From Ornithodoros turicata (Eukaryota > Arthropoda > Arachnida > Ixodida > Argasidae): a DNA stretch of 64,000 nt. The translations under genes and the position numbers were made by a program. The stretch lies in NCBI RefSeq assembly GCF_037126465.1, contig NC_088202.1, forward strand, positions 29,124,213 through 29,188,212, written 5' to 3'. Numbering within the stretch: position 1 is the first letter of the stretch; every line of letters begins with the position of its first letter. The notes below the pieces were generated by a model. It ran no database searches. It was given only the letters and a program-made list of their open reading frames with translations, and had not been told where the DNA came from. Positions 34,157-44,989 of this stretch are shown in pieces.

Positions 34157-34692
34157 CAGGGTTCGCCAAGATAAACTTCAGGGTTTGTAACGAAGATAAA
34201 ACAAATTAGAACAGTGTCGGAAAGCCAAAGTAGATGTTAGAAGACGTATTATGCCCCGAAATTTTATGTCGATAATGCCGCTTCGTCTGTTTCTCTGCGG
34301 ATAATCGTGAAAATTGAAAAAATCACCGCTGCCTAAATGGCTACACCTGTGTTTCAGTATCTTTCCGGCGGATGGCGAAACGGTCGAACGCGGCGTTGCA
34401 GAGTACGATTCTGCATTCAGTTCCACTTGTTCAGATTTCGATGTCGTCTGTGACGCCGCGTTCGACCGTTTCGCCATCTGACGGAAAGGAGCTGAAACAC
34501 AGGTATAGCTGACTAGGCAGCGGCGGTTTTCCAATTTTCACGATTTATCCGCAGTGGAACGGACCGAATGGCAGTATCGACATAAAATCTTGGGACATAA
34601 TATGTCCTCTAACATCTACTTTAGCTTCCCGACATTGTTCTTTTTTGTTTTATCTTCGTTACAAACCCCAAAGTTTATCTTGGCGAACCCTG
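34157..34692. mobile_element. Palindromic (foldback) mariner-type MITE, 536 bp, TA-flanked
   Basis: The ends CAGGGTTCGCCAAGATAAAC and its reverse complement are flanked by TA (34155-34156 and 34693-34694). The two halves are imperfect reverse complements over roughly 250 bases each; landmarks are AACGAAGATAAAACAAA/TTTGTTTTATCTTCGTT and GGCGAAACGGTCGAACGC/GCGTTCGACCGTTTCGCC. It sits between the two convergent ISL2EU genes. A transcript crossing it would fold into a very long hairpin. Confidence 0.88.
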
Positions 34693-34719
34693 TACATTTA
34701 CATACTACGCAGTAGACCT

Positions 34720-36494
34720 CTAAAATTTGTCGCAACTGAGGATGGGTGCAGATAGATTCACTAGGCCTGCTGCTACTATCATTAAATTGTCAATGTGGGA
34801 AAGCAACTCCCATGGAATGGGGCCTCTTAACAACTTGAAAACTTTCAGCCTTTGAATAGCCCGCTCGACGTGGACACGGGCACTAGCAATTTTTGATGTT
34901 TCTTTTGCCTCCTGGACAGAGAATTGTTGCTTTTTCCTCAGAAACGGCGGCCGGATGAGACCAATATTACTCTCACTGCAAGCAACATCGATCGCGAACC
35001 CTTTGTCAACCATCACATCATCTTTGTAAGCGGACAGTTTCTTGAGAATACCAGATTGTTCAACTGTGGTCTTGTCTGAGGCTCTTCCCCCAAAGCCCTC
35101 ACTGATGTGCGTGATGAGACCTCCAGGAGAGACACCAACAAGGAATTTCACAGTGTGGCATCCTTTGTAGTGGGAATAGGTCTTGATGCGGCACGCAAGG
35201 CATTGTGATTTCTCAATCTGCACTTCCGTTCCATCTAGGACCACCCTAACTCGAGTGAATGACGAGAAGCACAGTGGCATGTTTTGCATCACCTCTTCTT
35301 TTGAGGGCCAGGGAAGTGCGGCCCTCATTACTTGTGCGAGGATGGGCAGTGTTGAGAAGAAATAGCGGTGCACGGAAGCTTCACTTACACCAAACAAAGG
35401 ACTCATGCAGTTAAAGGACAAACCAGTCTTAAGACGTACAAGCAGGAGGAGTACCCTGCTGTTTGTTGATAACTTGGCTTTGGTACCACTGAAATTGTCT
35501 ACATGATGCACAATCTTGTTAAGCAGCTCAAAGGAGGGAACACCAGTGAACTTCTGCAAGGCACCTTTGCTCGAAATTAAGTCTGCTAGGGTGAGTTTTC
35601 TCAGTTTTTGTTCCATTGAATCGGCTTGGACTGAAGCATCCTTGGAAAGCACAGTTTCTCCTCTTTGGCGGCAGCAACTGCAGTGTACCTCTTGTTCACA
35701 AACACCATCATCTTTAGTAGTCCTTGGTAGTTCCAATGACGAGAGTTGCACACTGTCACTGTCACATACAGCAGAACCACTTTCACATTCAGCAGGCTCG
35801 ATGTTTGGTGGCGATTCATTGCTACCTAGCAAGGGGCAAAACGGCTGAATAAGGCAGGGAAGTCATGCGTTCACATAACAGAGTCCCAGCTCACTATCGT
35901 TATGGGTGCTAACAACGTGGAATCTACATTATGCTACGTTATTTCGTGACAGTCAGGTTTTCGTCATTTACCTCTTGTGTCCGTGAGTCGCGATGCTCGA
36001 GCCAAAGCTCGTGCTTCTCGAGACACTGCAGAAGCTTTTTGGGCAGACGTGTGGACGCTGTCGTGGCTACGTTTAGGAAGGTTCTCGGACGGCACAGCAG
36101 TCTTCTTTAGCCGCCTCAGTCGCGGCGTCCAGATAGAGTGATCTACAAGCGAGTTTGTGTTAGTGAACGTAATACTATCAGTTTCCCCGCCAAAAATCAA
36201 CTTACCAACATTGTGCCAGAAGAAGTCATCTCGCTGAAAATGCTCGCTGCATACATTCATGAACGATGTTAGCGGGTTTCCAATTCGGAGCTTGGCTTTC
36301 CACAGCTTAAGCATTGCAGCGTCTTTGGGAAATCCATGGAGACTAACACGGCCATTGACTGACCGGTTATGGCACTGCGGAACGCAGCACATTTTCTTAC
36401 TTTTTGGTCCACGGAGTGCACCTGCACTTGTGCTATCGTCGCCTACGTTTTCTTTTAGCTTCAGTCGGCCCATAGTGGCGGCAAAAGTCCGCAA
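34720..36494 (-). CDS. ISL2EU-type THAP-domain DDE transposase (2-3 exons)
   Basis: The 5' exon (36494 or 36473 down to 35972) encodes a THAP zinc finger: C37-x3-C41, FP at 55-56, W65 and C82-x2-H85. An internal 63-bp segment (36205-36143) has GTAAGT and TTGTAG borders and no stops, so it may be a small intron. The 3' exon (35825-34720) joins in frame (AGAG|GT...CTAG|GT). Numbered on the 3' open frame that starts at 35832, it carries a helix-turn-helix (about 120-165) and a DDE_Tnp_4 catalytic domain: VVLDGTEVQI with D200, FGGRASDKT with D253, VMVDKGF, and RVHVERAIQRLK with E323. No disabling mutation is visible, so this looks like a potentially functional transposase. The partner nuclease gene converges from the plus strand. 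Confidence 0.88.
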
Positions 36495-36741
36495 TCTTCG
36501 AGTAAAATGCAGTAACGACGGTGAAACGCAAATACCTTCACCCTGCGTGATAACTTCTCAATCCTCCGCTGCCTCCGGCACCCCCGCCGTAGTAACTGAC
36601 ATAAGAGCCGTGGTGCGGCGCCACCATAGGTGAAAGTAGCGTATGAGTGACAGTATTTTATTCGGGAAGTAAGAAACGCTGCCATTGAAATAAAGCTGAA
36701 CCATTGTGCGCCCACAGGGGGTAAGATGCAAAGTGTTCGAA

Positions 36742-37034
36742 TAGACCTTTACCAGAGAAACGTCATCATGACATTGGTAGACAGTCTGAAACCGAAAGAA
36801 AGCGGAAGAACGGCTGGGTTCCACGAACGGGCACTTGTTCGCTGTCTCCCTTTGAAAGAAAAATAGGACCGAGAGTCTCGTCCATTCAAGGGATCATGTC
36901 GTAATCCCCTCAAGACTGTGGCTTTCGGGCGCGACCTTGTTCACCTAGCTTCGAGAGTAGTTCAATTCTACCAAATTTTGGCGCTATCGAACACTATGAC
37001 GTCATTTATTTACAAACAGGGAGAGGTCTATTGT
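36742..37034. mobile_element. Possible small MITE with 12-bp inverted ends
   Basis: AATAGACCTTTACC at 36742 is matched by the inverse GGGAGAGGTCTATT ending at 37034. The duplication is ambiguous (TA within the ends). There is no coding content. Confidence 0.35.
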
Positions 37035-38529
37035 TGGGCATAAAGGAAAACGATCTAAGCGTGTTGCACTCCTCCTGCTCAACCGCTCGTGCGCTGCACC
37101 TGCGTAATGCCATTTTGTGTCCTAAGTAACTTGGAAGTACCTCGTTCTTTTTGTTAAGTAACTCCGTAACTGCGAGTTAAATTTCATGCTGAAGAACTTC
37201 GTTATTAGCTTAGTTACACTTAACACGCGGTAACTTAACCTGTAACGAGTTCTTTTTGACGGGTAACTTCTCAATCTATGAATATTTCATTTCAATTTTG
37301 TACCACGAAGTCAAAAAATCAATTAGGTAACTGTGTTTCCAGAACCATTGTATTTCCAATGCCCCTATGAACATTCTCTTGCTTGTTTGTTGCCTTTTAT
37401 GCATACAGAGGAGGTTCGCGCTGTAACATTGTACATCTTTCTAAGATCTGTGATGCAACCAGGCGCATTCTGTTCCTGAATGCCAGATATACCCGGGATC
37501 GTGCCATGATGCCTTTGCATGGGCAGCGTCCCAGCTCTGTCGAGAAGCTCCCACAATATTTGAAGATGGAGAGTGGCTAATTGGTGAGAATTTGTACGAA
37601 TTTTAATTTGTCTGATACAGCCAACATAAAAGTAGATGAGGCAGTTAAACTTAGCTTAGAATGATGAACAAAATACAAGCCTCACAATGCCCCTTTGCAT
37701 GCTTTGATGTAAGAGAGAACGTATTGAGGGTGAGTGTTTGTGTTTCCCAGCATGGCTTCGCACGTTGAAGGGAAGATGGCTAGCATGGTGTAACTGCTAG
37801 CTCCTCTGGCCAGAAATTGAAGGATGTGGAATGGGACCCACTACTAGTGCCTTATTGCTTCAGCGGCGAATTGAAGAAATAGAATAAAACGGAAACGTAG
37901 ATTACACTGACGCGACCAGCTGCTCCCTGACGCTTGATGAGTGCAAGCATGCAATTACTTGCAAGATTATTTCAGCACGTATGTTCGAATATTCATTTGA
38001 TACAGCTATTCTCAGTACGATCAAACTAAAAGAGAAGCCTCTTATGTCTCATAACATGTTTGAGTGACCTGCTTTGCACTACGTGCTATGATCACGATTG
38101 TGCATACATCTGCAGAATAATGGACGAGAGTTTTTAATTATGTACAGGAGACAGCGCATACCCCTTGCAGCCATGGCTGATGACGCCTGTCCGAACGCCA
38201 ACGACACAGGAACAAATGGATTGCAATGACGCACACAGTCGAACACGTGTGCGCATTGAGCACTAATTCGGCATGCTGGAGATGCTGTTCCGGAGCCTTC
38301 AGACGAGGTACCGGACCTTACACTTTGCTCCAGACCGGTCGTGCAACATCATAAACACTTGTGTGGTGTTGCACAACATGTGTATAGCGTACAACACACC
38401 TCAGCTACCTGATGCAGGTGACGCAGAAAGTGGGCCTCATGATGAGATGACAGAAGAGGCACACGTTGTGTGTCTTGTGTGTCATGTTGGGTTTCCTCTA
38501 ACAAATTTTGTACACACACCATGATGGCT

Positions 38530-39170
38530 CCACATTAAGTGCACCTCTCCATTTTTTTCTGTTTAGCACATCACTGTATGCTATAATAAGGTGTTTTATG
38601 GTAAATGCTGTTGTGTGTTCTCTGTGTGGCCCTCTACGCAACCAACAACCTGATTTGAGTTTGAGGCCCCTGTTCTAGAGCTGATGAATTGTAGTGACAT
38701 TCATTATTTGTTGTACCATAATATCGTGTGCATTACGTTCGTTTCGTGTTCGTTAATTTCGTGTGCATTCGTTGTACCATAATTGTGTGGTACGTGCACA
38801 ATTTTTTCCTCACAGACGCCCTGTAGCTTATCTCACAGAGCGGCTTATCTGGAGACTATTTTTCCATCGTGTTTTTCCCATAGAGTGGTTTTAACAAAAG
38901 GGCCAACTGTGTCTTCGGAACAGCACTGCCCTGCCAATGAACGAACAATACGTAATAGGAGCTTGTCCACATTCAGGTAGACTGACTTTCTGGTGCCTTC
39001 GCCAGGCAGCTTTAACGAAAGTGGTGTTAATGATTCACTACTTGTGGAAGGCCACTGACCTGTCGATCCATGAAAAACACTCAACGGCACAATGGACTGA
39101 CCCCAGTAACGAAACTGACAGAACTGATTTATTGAAGGATGACAGTGTCCCGTGTCAAATATGTGCATGT
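38530..39170. other. Intergenic stretch, nothing recognised
   Basis: This follows the Harbinger pseudogene and contains TTCGTGT repetition near 38740. A TIR for the Harbinger element was not found. Confidence 0.35.
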
Positions 39171-39178
39171 GTATATAC

Positions 39179-39669
39179 CAGAGATGGGGATTTAGTATAC
39201 AAAGGGAACTCATTGCTGCTTACATTACAGTCCAAGAAATCTAAGTTACTAACAAATTTACATGTAATGAAACTGAACTTTCTCCAAGTTATTCTGAGAA
39301 AGTTTTCTTTATCTTTTTTTATAATTAGGGGTTTACGTCGCAAGAAAACTGAGATCATGAGTGACGCCACAACTTAACGTGCGATGAAAGCTCATCACAC
39401 GGCGCCTTCCTCCCTCGAGGAAGACGGCGTGTCTTAGCAACTTGTATTCTGCCACCAAGTTGCAGGCGTCCTCAGCCGGGTTCGAACCCACGATCTCGGG
39501 ATCAGAAGGCGAACACGCTACCAACTGAGCCACAGAGGCCGGTCCTCAGAAAGTTAACTGACAAATGAACATGTTCCTGAGGAAGTTACTGGAGCTCAAA
39601 AGCAACAAATTAAGGAAAAAGGTGCTAAAAAAGAAGCTTAGTTACAGTAGCCAGTTACCCCCAATACTG
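39179..39669. mobile_element. hAT-like non-autonomous element, 8-bp TSD GTATATAC, with a SINE inside
   Basis: The left end CAGAGATGGGG and the right end (reverse complement CAGTATTGGGG) are flanked by GTATATAC at 39171-39178 and 39670-39677. AAGTTAC/GTTACAG words occur near both ends. About 230 bases of the 491 are a SINE inserted between the arrays. Confidence 0.8.
39310..39541 (-). mobile_element. tRNA-derived SINE
   Basis: On minus, the head GGCCTCTGTGGCTCAGTTGG carries an RNA polymerase III A box (TGGCTCAGTTGG, 39521-39532) and a B box (GGGTTCGAACCC, 39478-39489). A tRNA-unrelated body follows, ending near an A/T-rich stretch at about 39313-39330. The similar AGAAAGTT at 39297-39304 and 39547-39554 may be the remains of a target duplication. 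The cloverleaf is imperfect beyond the promoter boxes, so I do not call a functional tRNA. Confidence 0.82.
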
Positions 39670-39783
39670 GTATATACGAGTACATAAAAAATACATGGTG
39701 AAAACATAGTTCATTGCTATACTATCAGTAAGTGAGGATGTAGTTATAAGTTATTTACAGACATAAAAAGTGAACATAGTTAA

Positions 39784-42700
39784 AGGGACCGAAAAGTGAA
39801 TATAAACCTATCGAAACTTTATGTTCAGCAAACAGCTTGAACCTTCAAAAGTTCAAATATCAAAGAACCCCGCTGAAATCGCTGTAGTTTTTCTGTAATC
39901 GAATTTTCCATAATTGCATGTCCAGGAACCTAGTAGGAAACCGAGCAGTCTGTCAACAATTGCATGACCCCGCGCCATCTGTCGAGGACGCATGTAAAAA
40001 GCGCACTTCCGGGCGCTAATCCGGCGAAAATGAAAATGGCAGTGGGCATTTGTGACCAATTTCTACGTCGAGAATGTCGAGCCTCTTGAACATGAGTGCG
40101 ATGGAATTCCGCATTCGAGAACTGTCGCGCATACAGAACTGTGGTTCATGCGTTAGCGTGCTGGAAAGTGTGTTCTTCGCAACAGAAAATTCCTCGTCCA
40201 GAGGTTAATCCGATTCACATTCGTCCTCAGCAGTAGCTCACCGTGCCGTGAACATGGACTGCTTTGTGAAATTTCCATTTATCAGGGAGAAGCACCTGTG
40301 TAAGCCGAAACAAGCGCTGTTTTTTCGTCGTGCAAACCGACGGATAGTACGGATGGCTACTACGGTTTTTGCTGCCGAGAGGTAGAGAATGCGTGTGAAA
40401 AGCAGACAGACAATTGCATCAGAGCTAATGAATATTTCGAAATAATGTGCCTTGACACCGAAGCACTGCAAGTGTCTTTTTTTTTTTTACATACATCCGA
40501 GAAACCGAAGAGCATGGCAACATACACGGAAGCGCCATGTGGTCTTTACGCGCTACTTGAACGGCAAACTGGACGGAAAACCCTTATTTCTGCAGGAAAT
40601 TCCGTTATACTACCTGTCTTCCATTCACAAGAAGGATATGGGGTGCTCCAAGAAAATACAATAGAAAGTATTCCACAGGATCTCGACCTGCGTCATGCAT
40701 GCTATTAGGGATGCTTTCCCATCAGTGCGCTGACTTCTAGAAATGTTGATGTCAGCATATTTTCATTTCTTGTTTGCTGCAAGTTTTTCTCATTGCTTTT
40801 TCTTTGCTGTCACAGCATTTTATAATTACTAGTTTGTTCCTGGAGGGTTAAGTAACCTGTGGGCTGTATTTGTAGGTTAATCTCATGTCTCAATTGTATA
40901 TGTGAGGAGTAAGTAAGATAATTTTCATCAGTGTCATTCAGCTGAACTGTGTTCATAACCATTCAGTATACTTCTTAGTGACCACGTTTCTAAATGTCAA
41001 TTAATATTTGAACCAAGATTGGGATTTAACACTTAACTCTGTTTTGCTAAACGGAGTACTTGTAACTGATTCATTATCACGTCACCAACTAACATTTGCA
41101 AAGAAGGACTTGAGGGCTGAATTCAAGTATTATTAACCCTTGATCTGGGTTCAAAGTTAACCATGCACCATTGGTGTGCATAGTACTCCAAAATGGCTAA
41201 ATAATCTATTGCATAAGTTCTCTGTTACTGTAATTGAGCTGTACTTTTGTAAAGTACTTTTGACAGTACTATAAATTGAAACTGGCTTCAGTGTACACTA
41301 CAAATGCATCGTAACATTTAATTGAAATATAATATAAGAGCAGAAGCAACATTTTGTCACAACTCAAACTATATCTTTCTTTTTTATTGTCCAGGGATTT
41401 AGGAAACAGAGTAGGACTTCCTGCCCTCTGATGTTTTGACGTACTTGATAGAGTTGTAAAACCTGCAACAAAATAAACAAGAGAAGTATTAATAGTTTCG
41501 TCTTTCCCTTTTGAATTTAACAAGCTGGTTATATTTTACCATTTGTGCACTTTTGTATTCTCTGTTGGTGAAAGGATTACAGGAAGAATAATGCTGCAGC
41601 TCCAACAGTGACCTGTCATCTTCATGAAGGTGAGAACTTTTCTTCATGCATGCTAAGTGTGACGAAAGAAAACTACGATGAAGGTTGTACAAAAACAGCA
41701 AATCTCCATCGACTAAAATTTTATATATGTGGATGTTACCACATCGTGTAGTTTCCATCCAAAAGTAGGACTAGGCAACGTTGTTTGGTTGTTGTTGGCA
41801 TTGATGTGCTATACCGTTATAGCACATCAATATAGATAGAGGCAAACACAGTAGACAGCGTGATGGCAACAAACTCTCAGGTGAAGATTTATTCAACAGA
41901 ACAAGAACCTGGAAGCATGAGTAGAAAAAGGCAGTGCCCATGCAATGCATGGAGAACCACATTAATCTCTGAGAAGGTAGGATCGGGAGAGCAATAAAGA
42001 AAAATGACGGTTGCGTTTGAGATAGGGGAACTCTACAAATTTAGGACCAATATGATGTGGTAACCTTGCATGGCTCACTGCAGCAGTGAGACACACTGAA
42101 CAGTTCCAGTAGTGGGGCTTAAAAGTCAATGAACTTTCACTGTTTCAATGGTCATTCAAGTGTAGAAGATGCATCTCTAGAAAATTAATTAGCGGTCCTT
42201 AGTCATAACTACACCTCTTCACACAGGAAGTATTCTTCTACCCCTCAAAGAAGCTAGTAGTTCTCATCGGTTTCTTCTCCTACTGTTGACGTCGTACTAA
42301 TGTTCTGCACCTGTTCAAAGACTTCATAAATGTCACAAAGTCTGCAACACCTAACAAATCTACTGCTTTCATATCTGGATTTTGCATACCTGCATACCTG
42401 CTTCCAGCTATTTCTGTTATGTCAACTTGAGTGCCTGGATCACACAACACGAAGCAGTCTGGCGCCACTTCAACACTGGAAGGCCCCTAAAATTAAATTT
42501 GTTGATGTTGACAATGTTGAGTACGGGACAAGTAGGATAACATAAGTTAAATGGAATACGTCATCGTTATATTATAATTAATTTATACATGTGTGACGCC
42601 TGTACATACCTAAGAGTTGTGTTGAACTTGACACCTCGGTGAAGCAAAATCACTGGTACTGAACGGCAGTTTGCTTCGGACGCCTTCGCAATTCGCTCTC

Positions 42701-43403
42701 TACGGCATCTTCTTCGTAATCATCGGCAGCAAAATAAGCTCAGCACACACGACACGACTGCTGCATCTAATACCGAGTGTTTCGAACCACATTCGTTCTC
42801 GCGCACTCTCCTGTAGAATCTTGTGGCAGAAAAATCATGATTTCTGCATTCCCGAACACCAAAACTACACCAGGCATATGTAGGTATCCCGAATACGTGA
42901 CACAGCAGCCACGAACATGTCATTTACTTCCACTTACTATTTCACGCGACCAACATGACCACCACGACGTAAACAATAAACGCGATAACGCAGACGGCCT
43001 TGCAGATGGCGCGGTGGATCGTAGCCTGTAGCGGCGAAGTAGCTGAATGCTTTATTAACGTAGAAACTATGGAACTGAGAGTCATTTTTAAAATGTCGTT
43101 TAGCTGTAAGATCCTGTGCGTCAACTTTGTTCTCTATAAAATTAGTTCTCACGTGGTAAGGACTGACCAATCCCTGGAAGCCCTGGTTGACCGGGTTGAC
43201 CTGGGAGCCCTGGACCCGAAACCCAAGTTTCTGTTTTTCGCCGTTTGTTGGCAGCACCGTCCATGTTCCGGCAATCTTCAAAATATTTATACGTAAAAAA
43301 TATGCCGAAGTGAGAAGTAATGCTTTCTGTGTCTTATCAAACAATGATGTTGTGCACGACAGTGGGCAAAAATATGGGGGTTATTTTTCACTTTTCGGTC
43401 CCT
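39784..43403. mobile_element. TTAA-flanked DNA element, 3620 bp, 17-bp perfect inverted ends
   Basis: TTAA (39780-39783) precedes AGGGACCGAAAAGTGAA, and the exact inverse TTCACTTTTCGGTCCCT ends at 43403 followed by TTAA (43404-43407). TTAA duplication points to piggyBac or Kolobok-type mobilisation. Inside are only short frames; none is recognisable as a transposase. A faint THAP-like stretch (CRNHDFSATRFYRR on minus near 42850) is too weak to call. The rest of the interior (40100-42800) contains nothing I can name. Confidence 0.78.
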
Positions 43404-43409
43404 TTAAAA

Positions 43410-44050
43410 ATAGATCAGTCAGTCAGTAGTGGTATTATGTCAGGAAACTGGTGAAATGGTAAAGGGTGATGGCAAGCTGCTGTTGATGAGGGTGCAGAGG
43501 CTGGAGAAAAGCAGAAAGTGATATGGCAGAGGGGCAGACGACACATAGGCCCAAAGAAGTCATGCATTGCATTTGCATGTTACAGTTGAGCTCATGACAA
43601 GGGTTGTCACACTGGATGCCAGCTTACCTTATTGGCTTGACCTATGTCTTCGCTCCCTCTCTAACAGGAGAGCAGCATACTCACTTATGGGAGTGAACAG
43701 CTGTAAATATTGTAAAAGTACATTATGTCAGCATTTAATGAGATCTTGTATCGAGGACAACAATGATTTGGAAGCATGTTTTCAGAGGTTGCCATACTGC
43801 TATCACAATGGAATGTTCTGTTGTGTCCCATAAAATACTCTGAGCACTTCATTTCCTTCATGTGCAATGTCTGCATTTTTAAGACGGTTCCCTGACTGTT
43901 TTGTTTTCGTAACATTTTGAAAACATCTTGCTGCTTGAGTACGTGAGACAATAGCCACTGACATAGTAATGCAAATCATGTGCTCTCCAACACTGCTTCT
44001 GACACATAATCATGTGCACTTATGTCTACTATACCTGGACAAGCGCGGTC
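43410..44050. other. Intergenic stretch, nothing recognised
   Basis: Short overlapping frames only. It may belong to the interior or 3' region of the Harbinger accessory gene to its right. Confidence 0.3.
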
Positions 44051-44059
44051 ATCCTCTCT

Positions 44060-44974
44060 ATAATTTTTTTTTGTCCCGCCACCAATATTGTCGCTGCTGC
44101 TCAAGGACATCAGTGGCAATGGATGGCGGAATCCGCCGCCTTCGCCTGCGGCACGGTCTTCGTGTTCGCCCTTGCTGTTGCTGCTGTTGTTGCTGGTGCT
44201 GCTGTGGTTCACTTTGAACCTCAGGAGCTTCAGATGAGGCCTCCCCCTGTGAGCCATAAAACACTGTGGTACAACACCATTCACGGAGGATGTACTTGAG
44301 CAGTCTTATGTACCGCTGCTGGTGTTGTCACTTCTGTGGCAGCAGACGTTGATGGCAGTGGCTCTGTGTCACTCTGAAAATAAAGACATAATGTTGTCCC
44401 AAAAAGAATAAAAGAAGACTATGAGAGACTAAAGCACGTTGATTCTTCTGATGCAAAATCCAGGTTGATATAATTGCCTTCAATTTTATGATGGGGCATA
44501 TTTGTCAGCTCTGATTGTGACATGCTGTACCACTTACAGCAGCAGCAATAACTATTGGCACTGCTGCTTCTCCTCTGGAGGACACTTGAACCCCTCCTGC
44601 GAAGCCGGTCACCGTGTCCCAGCCAACTAGTGCCATGACACGCTGATCGGTTCCAGACAGGAGGGATACAATGTCCACTGGTGCAGCACCTGGCCCAGGA
44701 GCAGTGAAGCCACTGCCTCCTCCTGTAGCGTGCATTTTTTCGGATATCTTCCTCGCTCTGTTTCGGACTCTGTAGCGCCAGTCCTTCCACAGCTGCTGCC
44801 ACCCCTTCTCATCCTTGTGGAGTGGCCCAACTGCGTTCAGATGGGCAGCAATAGTCTCCCACTGGCTCTCCTTTGTGTCGCAGTTTCTCCCTCGAGGAAC
44901 GTCCTGTTGTTGCACAACTGTGGCGATTCCTCGAGGACGCCTAACAAAAGTATGTGTTGTTGATGTAACGCCAT
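44060..44974 (-). pseudogene. Myb/SANT-like accessory protein of a PIF/Harbinger element, partial
   Basis: Exon A (44974-44538, acceptor TTACAG, donor GTAAGT) encodes a trihelix/Myb-like domain: QWETIAAHLNAVGPL, then WQQLWKDWRYRVRNRARKI, then ATGGG, the arrangement seen in NAIF1-like partners of Harbinger transposases. Exon B begins at 44373 (acceptor TTTTCAG) but meets a stop after about 30 codons. The following minus-strand frame 44264-44058 (glutamine run from CTG/CAG repeats at 44175-44214, then an arginine-rich stretch and LEQQRQYWWRD) looks like the out-of-frame C-terminal half. No 5' exon was found. It lies 5.5 kb beyond the Harbinger transposase pseudogene and on the opposite strand, so it may be the second gene of the same element. 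Confidence 0.65.
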
Positions 44975-44989
44975 CTGTAAAAAAAGGGG

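Larger units (their letters stand above)
31526..37280. mobile_element. hAT-like-ended insertion, 5755 bp, 8-bp TSD AATATTTC, carrying ISL2EU-type genes
   Basis: The left end CAGAGTTCGAGGTAACTCG and the right end (reverse complement CATAGATTGAGAAGTTACCCG) are flanked by the perfect 8-bp duplication AATATTTC (31518-31525 and 37281-37288). Both ends carry arrays of GTAACT/AGTTAC words (about 31535-31690 and 37125-37270), as in the hAT-like elements at 39179, 46597 and 59236. The interior holds a convergent gene pair (YqaJ-type nuclease, THAP/DDE transposase) typical of ISL2EU transposons, which are not hAT. The simplest reading is an ISL2EU element nested in a hAT-like MITE, but I could not locate separate ISL2EU ends, so acquisition of the gene pair by the outer element is not excluded. 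Confidence 0.8.
30563..38524 (+). pseudogene. PIF/Harbinger (HARBI1-like) transposase, five exons, decayed and split by an insertion
   Basis: Exons were inferred from splice sites and protein continuity: 30563-30745, 30808-31109, 31364-31476, 37446-37583 and 38148-38524. Exon 1 starts MADLFVIFDEEGI. Exon 2 carries the helix-turn-helix region (RTTLSIEQRVLMALRFYATG). Exon 3 carries GAIDGTQVAI with the first catalytic D, exon 4 has CHDAF with the second D, and exon 5 has RIEH with the catalytic E followed by CNIINTCVVLHNM, the family C-terminal signature. Breaks: TAG at 30737-30739, a one-base shift at about 30824, TAG in exon 2 after NIARE, a two-base shift at about 37480 in exon 4, and TAA at 38264-38266. 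The third intron contains the 5.75-kb element 31526-37280. Harbinger transposases work with a Myb-like partner; a remnant of such a gene lies at 44060-44974. Confidence 0.88.

Noticed and set aside
39478..39541. Functional tRNA gene on minus
   Set aside because: A and B boxes are present, but the stems do not fold into a proper cloverleaf and a SINE body follows, so it is a SINE head.
42700..42923. THAP domain in the TTAA-flanked element
   Set aside because: Only one short stretch (CRNHDFSATRFYRR) resembles THAP; the other zinc ligands and the conserved Pro/Trp are missing.
44058..44264. Poly-glutamine protein gene
   Set aside because: The glutamine run comes from a CTG/CAG microsatellite; the frame is best explained as a shifted C-terminal part of the Harbinger Myb-like remnant.
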